Below the pieces are notes generated by a model, which ran no database searches, was not told the origin of the DNA, and saw only the letters and a list, made by a program, of their open reading frames with translations. A stretch of DNA of 64,000 bases, from the NCBI GenBank assembly GCA_013180625.2, contig SNVD02014110.1:835071-899070 (forward strand), in the 5' to 3' direction. The stretch is from Boswellia sacra (taxonomy: Eukaryota; Streptophyta; Magnoliopsida; Sapindales; Burseraceae). A program made the translations under genes and the position numbers. Of this stretch, positions 12,270 through 22,504 are shown one piece after another. Numbering within the stretch: the first letter of the stretch is position 1; every line of letters starts with the position of its first letter.

Positions 12270-13015
12270 TTTTTTACATATTTATCACTTCACAATTTTT
12301 TTATTTGACAGTTTTTTAGAAAAGTGAGAAATTTGATCATGTCTTAAAAGTCAAACCTATCAATTCATCTTATTTGTCACTTTTTGTCTTTATTCAATCA
12401 CATATATATCACATTTTTATAAAAGTTTGACAAGTATGTGAAACTATAATTTTTTGTTTTCCCTCTCAAATTTCTCTCTTTCTTTTCATTTTTTCTTTCA
12501 AATATGTGAATTTAATATTTAAAATTTAAATAAATTTATCTAAATATAATTAAACAATATAATTTATTTTTAATTTAAAATTAAAAAATAATTTTTAAAA
12601 ATATTTAAATTAAAGATAACATTATTATATGTATGAAAAGAATAAATTTTTAAATATTAAATTTTAGAAAAATAAATTTTTAAATGTGAAAATTTTATGA
12701 AATAAATAAAATTATTTTTTAATTTTAAAGTGATGAAAATCACATTATTTAATTGATTTGATGAAAATTAAGCAATTAAAAATATAAAAAATTATTTTGT
12801 AATAATATAACATTTTAAATATGCAAAAAATTATTACAATTTATTTTAAAAATTAAATTAAAATATTTAGTGCTCTAAAAATTATAAAAAATTAGTCTAA
12901 TGGTGTAAATGAAAAAGTTTGAAATATAAGGACTTAATATGAGGATGATGTTGATAATTTTTAATAGATATGGATTTTTTGGAAATTCACAATTCTATAT
13001 AAAGAAAATGTGTTA
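12270..13015. other. AT-rich CACTA left arm, no gene
   Basis: Very AT-rich DNA (long A and T runs between 12530 and 12970) inside the CACTA element, without a recognisable gene. The first 160 bp hold degenerate 'agttttt/tttgacagt' words that may be left-end subterminal motifs. Confidence 0.5.
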
Positions 13016-13197
13016 GCCCTAGCCGTATGCTCCTAGATCTAAATCCCTAATTCGTAAACCTTCCCTTATGCCACCGTCCACTCCACCATCCTTGGCCACC
13101 TCCAACTCCACCCTTCTTCCTTGCAACTCTCCTCCAAGTCTCCTTCAGTCTATTGCAAGCTCCAACTCCACCATCCTTGGCCACCTAAACGTGCCAA

Positions 13198-13950
13198 TGG
13201 TGTTGACAGGGATTCATAACCTGGAAACACTGCTATTGCAAGCTCCAAATCAATCTGTCAGGGTGGGAGACAGTAGAGTTCTAAATCAACTCCTGAGCCA
13301 GAAGCTCCAACCAACGCAAGAGAACAACCCACTAAAGAAAGGTTACTAAATGATCAAGTACTTCGTATTGGATGGCAAAGGATCTGGATTCTGATGTTGT
13401 GGCTTGGCATTGTTTCGGGTTTATTTGCGCATAAGTTTATGGAGTACCGAAACAATGAAGATGCGTTCGAAGTGATGGGCTATTGCGTTTGCATTTCTAA
13501 AGAAGGAGCAAAAACCCTTAAATTTAACATGGCTTAATTTGATATTGCTACCAGTCTGTCGCAACACCATTATCTGGCTCAGAAACAAGACCAAATTAGG
13601 GAAGGTTGTGCCTTTCGATGACAACTTAAATTTCCACAAGGTAATATAACTCATTGAAGAAAGAAACTCTTTGTACATATTGATTGTTTAATGTTGTTTA
13701 ATTCCTTTTTTGGTGTATTTTTGGCTTGGTAATCGAAATGACGTGCTATATATCAATTTGTTTAGGTGATTACGGGTGGAATTACCATTAGAGTTGTACT
13801 ACATGCTGTTGCTCATTTAACATGTGATTTCCCAAAAATTCTTCACGCCTCCGATGAAACATACGAGGAACATCTGGAAGATTACTTTGGGGAGAAACAG
13901 CCTGATAACTACTAGTGGTTTGTAAAGGGCGTTGAAGGAGTTACAGCAGA
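13198..13950 (+). pseudogene. Captured fragment of a respiratory burst oxidase (RBOH) gene
   Basis: RBOH proteins are plasma-membrane NADPH oxidases that make superoxide outside the cell. Segment 13200-13349 reads LTGIHNLETLLLQAPNQS... RVLNQLLSQKLQPT, matching the linker before the membrane domain. 13369-13540 reads WQRIWILMLWLG ... [21 protein letters not shown], i.e. the first membrane helix, with AKTLKFNMA. 13555-13640 reads [13 protein letters not shown] in one frame and [20 protein letters not shown] in another, so a frameshift lies near 13545. After an intron-like break, 13765-13945 reads [19 protein letters not shown]... QPDNYWWFVKG-like sequence, with a TAG in place of a Trp. No FAD- or NADPH-binding domain is present. 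The fragment is dead and is carried by the CACTA element. Confidence 0.85.
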
Positions 13951-15018
13951 AGATTCATGAAGAGTAGAGCGATCGAAACGTGTACTACAACGTTGAAGCT
14001 GATCCAAAAATTATAGTAAGCCATCAAAAGGTTTATTTATGCTGTATATGCATCGTCTTGTTCTCCATGTTTTTTGCCCAAAAAAAAATTGTTCTCCATG
14101 TTGTTTCTATGTTATAAATCTGCACTAGTTGACGTTGTGGAAGATGTGTGGAAGGAGGAAAAAATTGTTGGCTTCCTCCTTGCATGCAGCCTCTGTTCTG
14201 TGTTTTGATCTTTGTTTTATAATGATTAGTGCCGCTGTGTTGATGTGATCATCGCCCTTCCTTTGTTGTTTTTGAATAGTTTGTCATTCAAACACAATTT
14301 GATGATGATGATCATATTTGATCAGTTTATTTTGGAATTAAACTTCACAGGTGTTGAAACTGTTCACAGTTCTCATCGAAAAATTTATTCGATCTTCCAC
14401 TGAAGTTGATGATATTGTTTGTTACTTGGAAAGTGATTATAATTGATTATATAATTTGTTTAATTTCCAGATAATATAGAGAAAAGTAGAGTGATCTTTG
14501 TTTTTGTTTGTTTTATATTCTATAAGATTGCAAAGAGTGGTTTGAAAGTAATTTGTGTTATTAATGAGATCTAAATATGATAAATTATCATTAATAGCCT
14601 CATTCAAACTCACAGTCAAGCTCTCTCAGCTATCATCTTTTCCTGCTTTTTAAGCAATTATGTTATACTAGTGGTGTGTTTTCTTTAATTTATAACCTTA
14701 ATTATGACATCAATATAGAATATAATCTTTTCATTGAAATGAATAAAATTAACATTTAAAAGAAAAAAGATGAAAGAAGAACATTCGGGAATATTTTCTT
14801 ATTAATTGCACAAATGGAAAGAAAGTAAGTGCTCCACATTTTCTTATTAATTGACTTCTCTGTACTTGGAGTTAACTATAGATTATTTAAAATGGAAATC
14901 ATGTTTGTATTGGTGTGGGTAAGCACCCTATTCAGAGCTAGCTCCTTATGGTTCTATTTACATGCTTTATTCTTTTTTAAGTACTATGGATGATGACATA
15001 ATGATGGCTTTTGTGCAG
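13951..15018 (+). other. CACTA interior between gene fragments
   Basis: About 1.07 kb of AT-rich, intron-like sequence between the RBOH and myosin fragments. No further exon is recognised; the part just before 15019 may be the myosin intron that was captured along with the exon. Confidence 0.4.
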
Positions 15019-16434
15019 ATTGACACGAATATATCCAAAGTATTCCCAAAGGACATTAAAGCTCCACCAGGGGGTGTAGATGACATGACAAAACTTTCTT
15101 ATTTGCACCAACCTGGAGTTTTGCAGAATCTGGTTACTAGATATGAACTTAATGAAATATTTATGAGTCATTTTGCTTTTACATGTCCATTTTAACTTAT
15201 TCCCAGATTCTGAAAGAAGTTTTTTTTATCAAAGAGCTTTCAACTGTTCTACGTTACTCATAATTGGATGCAATTTTATCAGACATACACGGGCAGTATC
15301 CTGATAGCAGTTAATCCATTTCAAAGATTGCCTCATCTGTATGATACTCATATGATGGAACAATACAAGGGAGCTCCATTTGGGGAACTAAGTCCTCATG
15401 TTTTTGCAGTTGGAGATGCTGCATATCGGTGATTTCATGTTCTTCTTCTTGATGTTACAAATTATACTCACATGTAGAAACACACACTCACATACATTTT
15501 GGATGATTCTTTTTACTGATATGAAATTTCATAAGAAAACAGGGCAATGATTAATGAAGGAAAAAGCAATTCTATTCTGGTTAGTGGAGAAAGTGGAGAT
15601 GGTAAAACTGAGACAGCAAAGATGCTCATGAGATATCCTGCACACTTGGGTGGGAGATCTGGTGTAGAAGGAAGAACAGTAGAACAACAAGTTCTTGAGG
15701 TTAGATGAATATTTCCTTGCAAGCATTTCATTTCTAGAAGTTCAAAGCTCTTTCAGGAGGTTACGGATGTCGAGTTATATTTTGGGAATAAAGTGGATCA
15801 AATATATTTCTAATTGTTTCATTTCTTGTTGTTGACTATTACAGTCTAACCCAGTTCTTGAGGCATTTGGCAATGCTAAAATAGTGAGGAACAACAACTC
15901 TAGGTGTGTTATTTGCTTCTCATGTTGCTCTGTTCTTTGCACTCTGTTTTTTAGATATTCTTTTGAGATGACTGAAGTTGTTTTCATCGCTATTTAATGC
16001 AGCATGTTTCCCAAGTCCACACATGAAACCTTTGCACAGAAGTTGTATCAGACATTTAAAAATAATAAGCGCTTTATCAAACTGAAGCTTTCCCGCACTG
16101 ATTATACCATAACACACTATGCAGGGGAGGTAAAAATATCCTATCTTTCTTATATAAACCTTTTTCTTAATTTTACAAATTTAATGGCATTTTATTTTAA
16201 TAAGAAATGTAAAATTTTGTACAATTTTCATTAATTTTTGGAATCTGCCTAAACGTTGAAGGTGACATATCAAGCCAATTACTTTCTGGACAAGAACAAA
16301 GATTATATGGTGGCTGAACACCAAGCTCTGTTGACTACTGCGAATTGCCCTTTTGTGGCAGGTCTATTTCCACCACTTCCAGAAGAATCATCAAAATCAT
16401 CTAAATTTTCTTCCATAAGATCACGCTTCAAGGT
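15019..16434 (+). pseudogene. Captured fragment of a class XI myosin motor gene
   Basis: Class XI myosins move organelles along actin. Exon-like blocks with intact splice sites are seen. About 15019-15160 carries [20 protein letters not shown] and RYELNEI. 15282-15430 carries [25 protein letters not shown] motor sequence. 15542-15699 is the P-loop block, reading GESGDGKT where GESGAGKT is invariant. 15843-15902 carries NPVLEAFGNAK. 16004-16128 carries [20 protein letters not shown]. 16261-16434 carries the block ending [12 protein letters not shown]. Between the fourth and fifth blocks the switch I/II part of the motor is missing, so exons far apart in a normal gene are now neighbours. It lacks the N-terminus, lever arm and tail; it cannot encode a working motor. 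Confidence 0.88.
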
Positions 16435-17690
16435 AACTGTGTATCTTTTATTTTCTAGTTCTCATGTTTTCTTTGTCTTTTGTTATGGTGTTGATGCTCT
16501 GTGTTCAACTTGTTTAGGGTTGAGTTCTATATTTTAGCCTTTTTAGTACTGGTCTGCATGTCAAATGAGAGGGTTATATTTACATTGCTTAGCTTGTCTT
16601 CTCATGTCATCCCACAAGGCACAACTTCTATAACATTTCAATTTTGTAAAAATCTCGTTGAGCCTATAGCATGCATTTAGCTCTTGGGCATCAGTTCTCA
16701 ATTTGTCCTTCCCTTTATAGATATGGTGAAGTAATTATAGTCTGGTCTTTATTTTCCTTTCAGAAAATTTAGATTAAAGTTTTTGAGATAGTCTGTTACA
16801 GCTTCGGTAATTTTCCCATTGAACTTAAAAAACCTATGTAGCTGTTAGTTTAGAGAAATAATATGCCTTTTGTCTTGATATGTGACTAACTGGAGATCTA
16901 TTAGTGAGAATCATATTAATTTGTGTTTTATGCCTGAGTAATTATTGATTTCTTATGGTGAGTTGCCTGTTAAATATACAGAAATGGACCTGTGAACTAG
17001 CCTGGAAAACTAGGATTGCATGTTTCCCGAGATCACCTTCATAATTTTTGCTGTTCAATGAAGGCCAACTTAGGCCTATCAACTAAATTGTCAATTGCAT
17101 GTAGAATGTGCTACTATATAATGGTCACGTTACCAGTGTCTTGTTGCTTGCGTCTAAATTTCAAAGGTCTTCAAACTGATAGTAAATGTTTCCCTGCTAA
17201 AATTAGCTATTGCCATATGTGTAGAATTATCATGCCATTGGTATCGCAAAGCTCTTTGGCATTGAATCTGATATATCTGAACCAGTTTATTCCTGTTTCG
17301 AAGTGCTTTAAGTTTTAAGATAATTTAATCACTTTTCATATTACATGGGGCTACTGTGGTTTTAGTCTCCCAAAATTTTCCTTGTGGTATATCATTGTTT
17401 GGTCTTGATCACATCCTTGTGCTAGATGCAGAGATTCGAGTAAAGAAAACTCATGTATTTATTCATGTTTTTAATCTGGTTACCTCTAAATTGCAAATTA
17501 TCTTTACCACTAGTTACAATACCTAATTTGTCATAATGGTAAATATTGTGTTGCTTGATTACAAAAAAGTTTATTTAATATTCCAAAATTGTTATCTTAT
17601 TGTACTTTCATTGGGAACTTAAGAGTTTTATGAGAAATTTGTTTAATGTGACAAATGATACAGATTATGAATTTTTTAAAATTTTTAAAA
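16435..17690. other. CACTA interior right of the myosin fragment
   Basis: About 1.25 kb, AT-rich, beginning with the donor side of the last myosin intron. No further exon or transposase is recognised; it may be captured intron and flanking DNA. Confidence 0.4.
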
Positions 17691-17696
17691 TACCTA

Positions 17697-18006
17697 TTAT
17701 ATATATATATATATATTAATTTTTTTTAAATACTTGGCGGTTAAAAACTGTCAAGTATATTTTTTTTAATTTTTAAAACTATCATACTTGGCGGCCAAAA
17801 ACCGCCAAGTATATTTTTTTTAATTTTTAAACCTATCATACTTGGCGGCCAAAAACCGTCAAGTATAGTCAGATACATATTTGGCACTTTGACTGACCGC
17901 CAAATATAGTCAATTTAACTATATTTGGCAGTGCCATTGGTGGCGCTTTTAAGACCGTCAAATATATACATATTTGACGGTCAAAGACCGCCAAATATGA
18001 TCATTT
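17697..18006. repeat. CACTA subterminal repeats
   Basis: A (TA)n run at 17698-17717 is followed by at least six inverted word pairs of the type 'cttggcggNNaaaaaccgNcaag' and 'tttgacggtcaaagaccgcc', spaced 25-70 bp, up to the right terminus. Such short palindromic arrays at CACTA ends are the known docking sites for transposase. Confidence 0.75.
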
Positions 18007-18020
18007 TTCTTGTAGTGCTT

Positions 18021-18740
18021 GTTGCTTATAAATTGTCTTCTAAACAGTTACTTAGCACGAAAGTGGAGAAGGCAAACATGTCTTAAATGCCATATTCATC
18101 GACAGTAGGGAGCCTTATGTTTGTCGTGATATGCACTAGAGCTGACGTTGCACATGTAATGGGAGTTGTGAGTAAATACATAGCTAATCCATGTAGAGAT
18201 CATTGGGCTATTGTAAAGTGGATTCTTCATTATTTGAAGGGCACTTTAGAGGCTGTATTATGTTATAATGGTCAAAATTTGCAGTTGATTGGATTTATGG
18301 ACTCAGATTTTATAGGAGATCGAGATGGAAAAAAGTCTACCACTAGTTAAGTATTCTCTATGGTAGAAGGAGTTGTTAGTTGGATGTCTAAGTTACAATC
18401 CAAGGTTCCATTGTCTTTTGTAGAAGCTAACTATATGCCAACTACAAAAGTGTGTAAAGAATCTACTTGGCTAAGGAGATTACTTAATGATTTCCAAGTA
18501 CAACAAAAGGTGATTGTGATCCATTATGACAGTCAGAGTACGATATGTTTGGCTAAAAATCTGGTATTTCACTCAAGGACAAATCACATTGAGACTAAGT
18601 ATCACTTTATATGTGAAGGTTTGGAAGATGGTCAAATCTCATTACAGAAGGTTCACAGTAATGACACCATGGCAGATATGATGACTAAAGCCTTTTACAA
18701 GCAAGAAGTTCATTCGATGCAATTCTTATCTTGGGCTTGA
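18021..18740 (+). pseudogene. Copia 1 reverse transcriptase end and RNase H
   Basis: Resumes the copia frame after the CACTA element. PYSSTVGSLMFVVICTRADVAH (18087-18150) is the conserved RT/RNase H connection. LIGFMDSDFIGD (about 18280) holds an RNase H acidic position with the usual GYSDAD-like block altered. VSWMSKLQSKVPLS and FVEANYM follow, then the C-terminal SRTNHIETKYHFI at about 18570 and the MTKAFYKQEVHSM end. Stops at 18084 and 18348 break it. The stop at 18738-18740 is the expected pol end. Confidence 0.88.
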
Positions 18741-18828
18741 TGCAACCTGATCATTGGTAATAAGGAAATGGGCAGTAGCTTTGAAATATTTTCATGATAA
18801 AAGAGAAATAAGTCCTTAAATGGGAGAA

Positions 18829-19566
18829 TGTTGAAATAAAAAATTCTTTTTTTGTTAGGATTAAATTAATTAATAGAATCCTATTTAAGATATCAGTCAA
18901 TTATGAATCCTTATTTCGCTAGGATTAGGATTTGCCTTAATTTAGGATTATACACCTAATTTTCTATTTATTTAAGAAGGCTTATCCTATTTTGGGTTAT
19001 ATTGTCTAATACTTTTAGGATTATTATCCTATTAGTTTGGGGACTATAGTAAAATAAATAGGTAACATCTAGTAGTACTTGGTCATAAAATGATAACACA
19101 AAGCTCTATTGAAGGGTGTATGAGAGCTCCTAGTTGAGAATCGTGTGGCTCTAAATCTTGTACGTGTTTCTTTTTCTAGTAAAGAGTGTATTTCTTTGTT
19201 GGCCCTGTGGACATAGGCATATTGTTGAACCAAGTAAATCTTGTGTATCTTCTCTTGCATCTCTATTTTCTCCACTCTTGTTCTTTACTTGGACGATATT
19301 TTGAGGCTATCAATTGTGTGTTTAACATTGAGTAATGCTACTCATTCAAACTACTTATACAAAATCACACATACAAACTGACGTGGCATAATGTGATATG
19401 ATAAATAAATACAGTAATTTGATAAATATATATTAATAATAAATGACATTAATTAATATGGGTGATGTGGCGATCATATAGGGATGCCACATCAGTTTGT
19501 ATGGATGAGTTTGTATAAGTAGTTTGTATGAGTAGCATTACTCGTTTAACATTATATTCTGCAACA
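18829..19566 (+). repeat. Copia 1 3' LTR, interrupted by a MITE
   Basis: Begins TGTTGAAATAAAAA after a short purine tract (18821-18828) and ends CTGCAACA at 19566. Without the MITE and its target copy (19330-19553) the LTR is about 514 bp. A TATA-like 'tactatagtaaaataaat' lies near 19045. The base after 19566 is the start of S31-derived DNA. Confidence 0.75.
19330..19543. mobile_element. Mutator-like MITE
   Basis: 214 bp with long terminal inverted repeats (GAGTAATGCTACTCATTCAA... and its complement at the right end), flanked by the perfect 10-bp duplication GTTTAACATT (19320-19329, 19544-19553). A 9-11 bp target duplication and long TIRs point to the Mutator superfamily. No coding capacity. 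It inserted near the end of the copia 1 3' LTR. Confidence 0.85.
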
Positions 19567-19811
19567 TTCATATCACCTCGGCCATAGTACACTGAAGCAT
19601 AAGCGAAAAATTAAGGCAATTAGAACACACGAATTGAGTTGAGAGTAGCGGTTGGTAGTTACGCACCGAAGGGGATCAGAGAAGTGTTAGTGAAAGAGAG
19701 GGAGCCAAAGGGAGTTAAGTAGGTGAAGGAAGTACCTAGAGTCTGAGATTCGAAAGAAGAAATGCGAGATTGAGGAGAGAGTGGAAGAGCTCCGAGTATG
19801 AGTGATGCCAT
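19567..19811 (-). pseudogene. Partial copy of the chloroplast ribosomal protein S31 gene
   Basis: Aligned by eye with 28486-28730, the 5' half of the intact S31 gene. Exon 1 is still open from ATG (19809-19811) through the conserved donor GGTGCGTAAC (near 19655), with about a dozen amino-acid changes from the intact gene. The intron acceptor is kept. Exon 2 starts but reads YYGRGD where the gene has HCGRGD, meets a stop within a few codons and is cut at 19567 by the copia 1 LTR. The rest of exon 2 and exon 3 are not in the window. Confidence 0.88.
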
Positions 19812-20343
19812 TGTTCAGCTCAGCTTCAATCAAACCTTTCCCTTTCTGAATTTGAAGATAAGGTTAGTTCCCTCTATTTGCTTATATTTTATATATTGTA
19901 TGATGCTTTTATTCACTTTGAATTGCTATATGCAATTTTATGATCCACCCCAATTGTTGAACTCACAACTGTCCGAAACGGCTCAATTTGAGACATCAAC
20001 TAAAAGCCCAAAGGATTAGACAGGTTCAATGGAAGAGGAATATTAAATATACTATAATGATGTCCAAGTACAATACATCCAAATGGAGCATGCAAAATTT
20101 ACAGGCAGGTTTTAATTGAAAATTATTTAGGTGTACATAGAAATACTTCTATTACTGGGTTATTCAAAATTCAATAAAAAAATTTATAAATATTTTTAGT
20201 ACAACAATTTTCTTTTAATCACTAAATTTGGCCAAACTATTGGGCTATAATCTGGTCAAAACCAACTAACTTGTGATTGATTTTGACAACTTGAGAGAAT
20301 TGAATTGAGTTAAAAGAGTTAGAAACTGGCTTATTCATTCAAT
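19567..20343 (-). repeat. Duplicated block A (S31 5' half and upstream DNA)
   Basis: Matches 28486-29251 along its length with scattered substitutions and small indels. Beyond the pseudogene it includes about 530 bp of the gene's upstream region. At 20341-20343 it joins block B through the three bases AAT. Confidence 0.85.
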
Positions 20344-20766
20344 CCCCAATTGAATAAATATGCTCGTGTGGGACCAGATTTTGATTGAATGTTAACTTAT
20401 TTGACTCCTGTAGTTGAATGAATGCAATTTGCAACCTTTAATATTATTCATTTGTAAACTTTATTTACTTTATATAAAAAAGTGTCAAAATGGTGTATGA
20501 TTGAGCTATGTTATATTGGAAATATTAAGATACAATTAAAACATTTTGATAATAGTTTAATTTATAAAAATTATTTTAAAATTACAAACCAAATAGGCTT
20601 ACGATTCAACATGCATAATTTTATTAAAGTAGATACTAAACAAAGATTTGTGTTTAGTTATAAAGATTCCTGTGGGCCATTGAATGGTAACTTTTTTAAA
20701 AAATATATATTTTATTTTGATTAGGATAAAATTATCGAGTTATATCATAAATTTATGAGTGTCCAA
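20341..20766. repeat. Duplicated block B
   Basis: Matches 39869-40276 in the same orientation, from 'ccccaattg' to 'gagtgtcNaaa'. No gene is seen in either copy. Here it lies directly next to block A; at the other locus the two blocks are 10.6 kb apart. Confidence 0.85.
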
Positions 20767-22248
20767 ATTTCATATTGTTTGAACAATTCTTTGATCCCCT
20801 AAAGACAACATATATAAATGCCTCCTATGCATCCTTCCCAAGACACCTGGAAAGCATTCCAACCAACACTTGAGAGCAATCTTTAGAGCGTTTCTAGCCT
20901 AATATTTCTTCGAGTTCATGCGTTTTCTTCGCTCAAAACCTAAAAAAGGTACATCCTAAGGGCTATCTATTTATTTTCTTCTCTTTTAAAATTTTTTGAT
21001 GTTTTTTTTTTTTGTTAGCTATGTTGAGAAGCATAGTGAGGTAAGTCTTCTTTTCTTATATTATTAGTAGCGTGCTAGTTTTATGTTTGTTCAGAGGCAT
21101 CTTAAGGTTTTTTTATAATTTGCTTTAGAAGCATACTAGGGTTTTTGATTTGTACTCTAGAAGTATGTTAGGGTTTATATTTTTGGTTATGTCTTTTAAT
21201 TATTCTTTATAATTATGTTGTTATGCTTCTATTTTTGTTCTTCTTATTCCTCTCTTTCTTTTTCTTTTATTATGCATGATTTAATTTTATGCCATGATTG
21301 TGTGTCTTGCCATACCTTACATCATGTTCATGCCATATTTTAGGTTTACGTTTGTGTTTATGCCATGATTATGTTTGTGTTTATCTCTTATGCAAATGTT
21401 ATGTCTTCATCATGCCTTTTCCTTTGTTTTTGCTTTTAATTGATCTTATTATGCATGTCTCTTTTCATCTCTTTCTTTTATATTTATGTTTGAAATTTTG
21501 CTTTTTAATGCATGTTTATTACTCCTTTTCATGCTTGTTGTTTAATTATCCTTTTTGTCCCCTCTTTGTTTTTTAGTTTTCTCTTATGCTCTCATATGAT
21601 GATTAAATATTGCCACGTCAATTTTATTGCCTTTGCTTAATGATGCCATGTTGTTTCTTTATTTCTTTCACCTTATGCTTTACTCTTTATTTGTGCTTCA
21701 AATTATTTTGTCCATGACTAAAACTTGTTGGGATATGCCATTTACTTTTCTTCTATTTTATGCATTTTTATAAAATTGGTGTAATGCACTTTCCTTCTGC
21801 CACGTTTGTAAGGAATTGTAATTCATTCTCCTCTCTCATTCGTTGTTTTATTTATAGTTATTTTATTTTGATCACCTCACATGATTAACAAGATAAAATT
21901 GGCAAAGTGCGTTACTAAAACAAATCAACGTTAAGTGGACCATAATAGCAATTTAAAAAGTATTCTTACTTGGGATACCCTAGTGAAGGCCGGATATATA
22001 TTCGGGCAGACCGAAGGCTCGTACCAAACTTCCTGAACTCATCTCTGAAAGGATGAGAGTAGTTTAGGTCTTGAAGCAAGGGATCAAATTGCCTCCATTC
22101 AATGTCCCAATAAAAATTGGGTGGCGACTTCATCATGTTCTCCAAGCTTGCCTTCGTGGCTTGCATCTATTCCCTTGAGTCTCGAAAGAGGTTTCGACAC
22201 AGTGTCATGATTGTAATTGCTTAGAGTAAGATGAAAGCCCCTCTCACA
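20767..22248 (+). repeat. Ty3/gypsy-type LTR, copy 3
   Basis: Sense-strand relative of the solo LTR at 22820-24786. It has a TATA-like 'acatatataaatgcc' near 20809, a T-rich middle, the phrase 'gggtggcgacttc' near 22119, and the end GAAAGCCCCTCTCACA at 22248. The 5' end is missing or too diverged to place, since block B stops at 20766. No reading frame of note; the small plus and minus frames here are chance. Confidence 0.6.
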
Positions 22249-22504
22249 ATGAGTTTGTTTGATTGGATTTTTTTGTGATTTATTGGTTAATCCCTGGATA
22301 GCTCTAATACATAAAGCTTTGATTGAATTTTGTTTAATGTGTTAGCTTCTTGGGATAGACATTGTTTTACACATTAGGAATTAGTTTATGTTTCTATTAC
22401 TGACATTTCAATTTTATAAATCTTGGTTGTTTTCAGTTGCATTATAGGTGTTAATAAATGCATTTGAGAAAAATAGACACATATAAGTGTTTTTAGGGGG
22501 AGAT
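22249..22504 (+). other. Copia 2 internal remnant and polypurine tract
   Basis: About 250 bp of AT-rich DNA ending in AGGGGGAGAT (22495-22504), the classic copia polypurine tract just before a 3' LTR. No coding sequence of the element survives. Confidence 0.55.

Larger units (their letters stand above)
12259..18017. mobile_element. Non-autonomous CACTA transposon with captured genes
   Basis: 5759 bp bounded by the inverted termini CACTACAAGAA (12259-12269) and TTCTTGTAGTG (18007-18017), flanked by the 3-bp target duplication CTT (12256-12258, 18018-18020); all three are hallmarks of the CACTA (En/Spm) superfamily. No transposase domain is visible, so mobilisation would need a partner element. 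It holds fragments of two unrelated host genes, RBOH (13198-13950) and myosin XI (15019-16434), both in the same strand sense, and subterminal repeats at 17700-18000. It sits inside copia 1 RT. Confidence 0.93.
2078..19566 (+). mobile_element. Ty1/copia retrotransposon 1, split by later insertions
   Basis: A decayed copia element whose gag-protease-integrase (2078-3829), reverse transcriptase (11482-12255) and RT/RNase H (18021-18740) parts are collinear once two insertions are removed: the gypsy element at 3835-11476 and the CACTA element at 12259-18017. Domain order PR-IN-RT-RNase H is the copia order. The 3' LTR is at 18829-19566; no 5' LTR is in the window, because the element starts inside gag against the LTR at 2077. 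The 3' end lies in the exon 2 remnant of a duplicated S31 gene. Stops and frameshifts make it dead. Confidence 0.85.

Noticed and set aside
20482..20724. 80-residue reading frame in duplicated block B
   Set aside because: The paralogous block at 39869-40276 does not keep it open, so there is no sign of selection for a protein.
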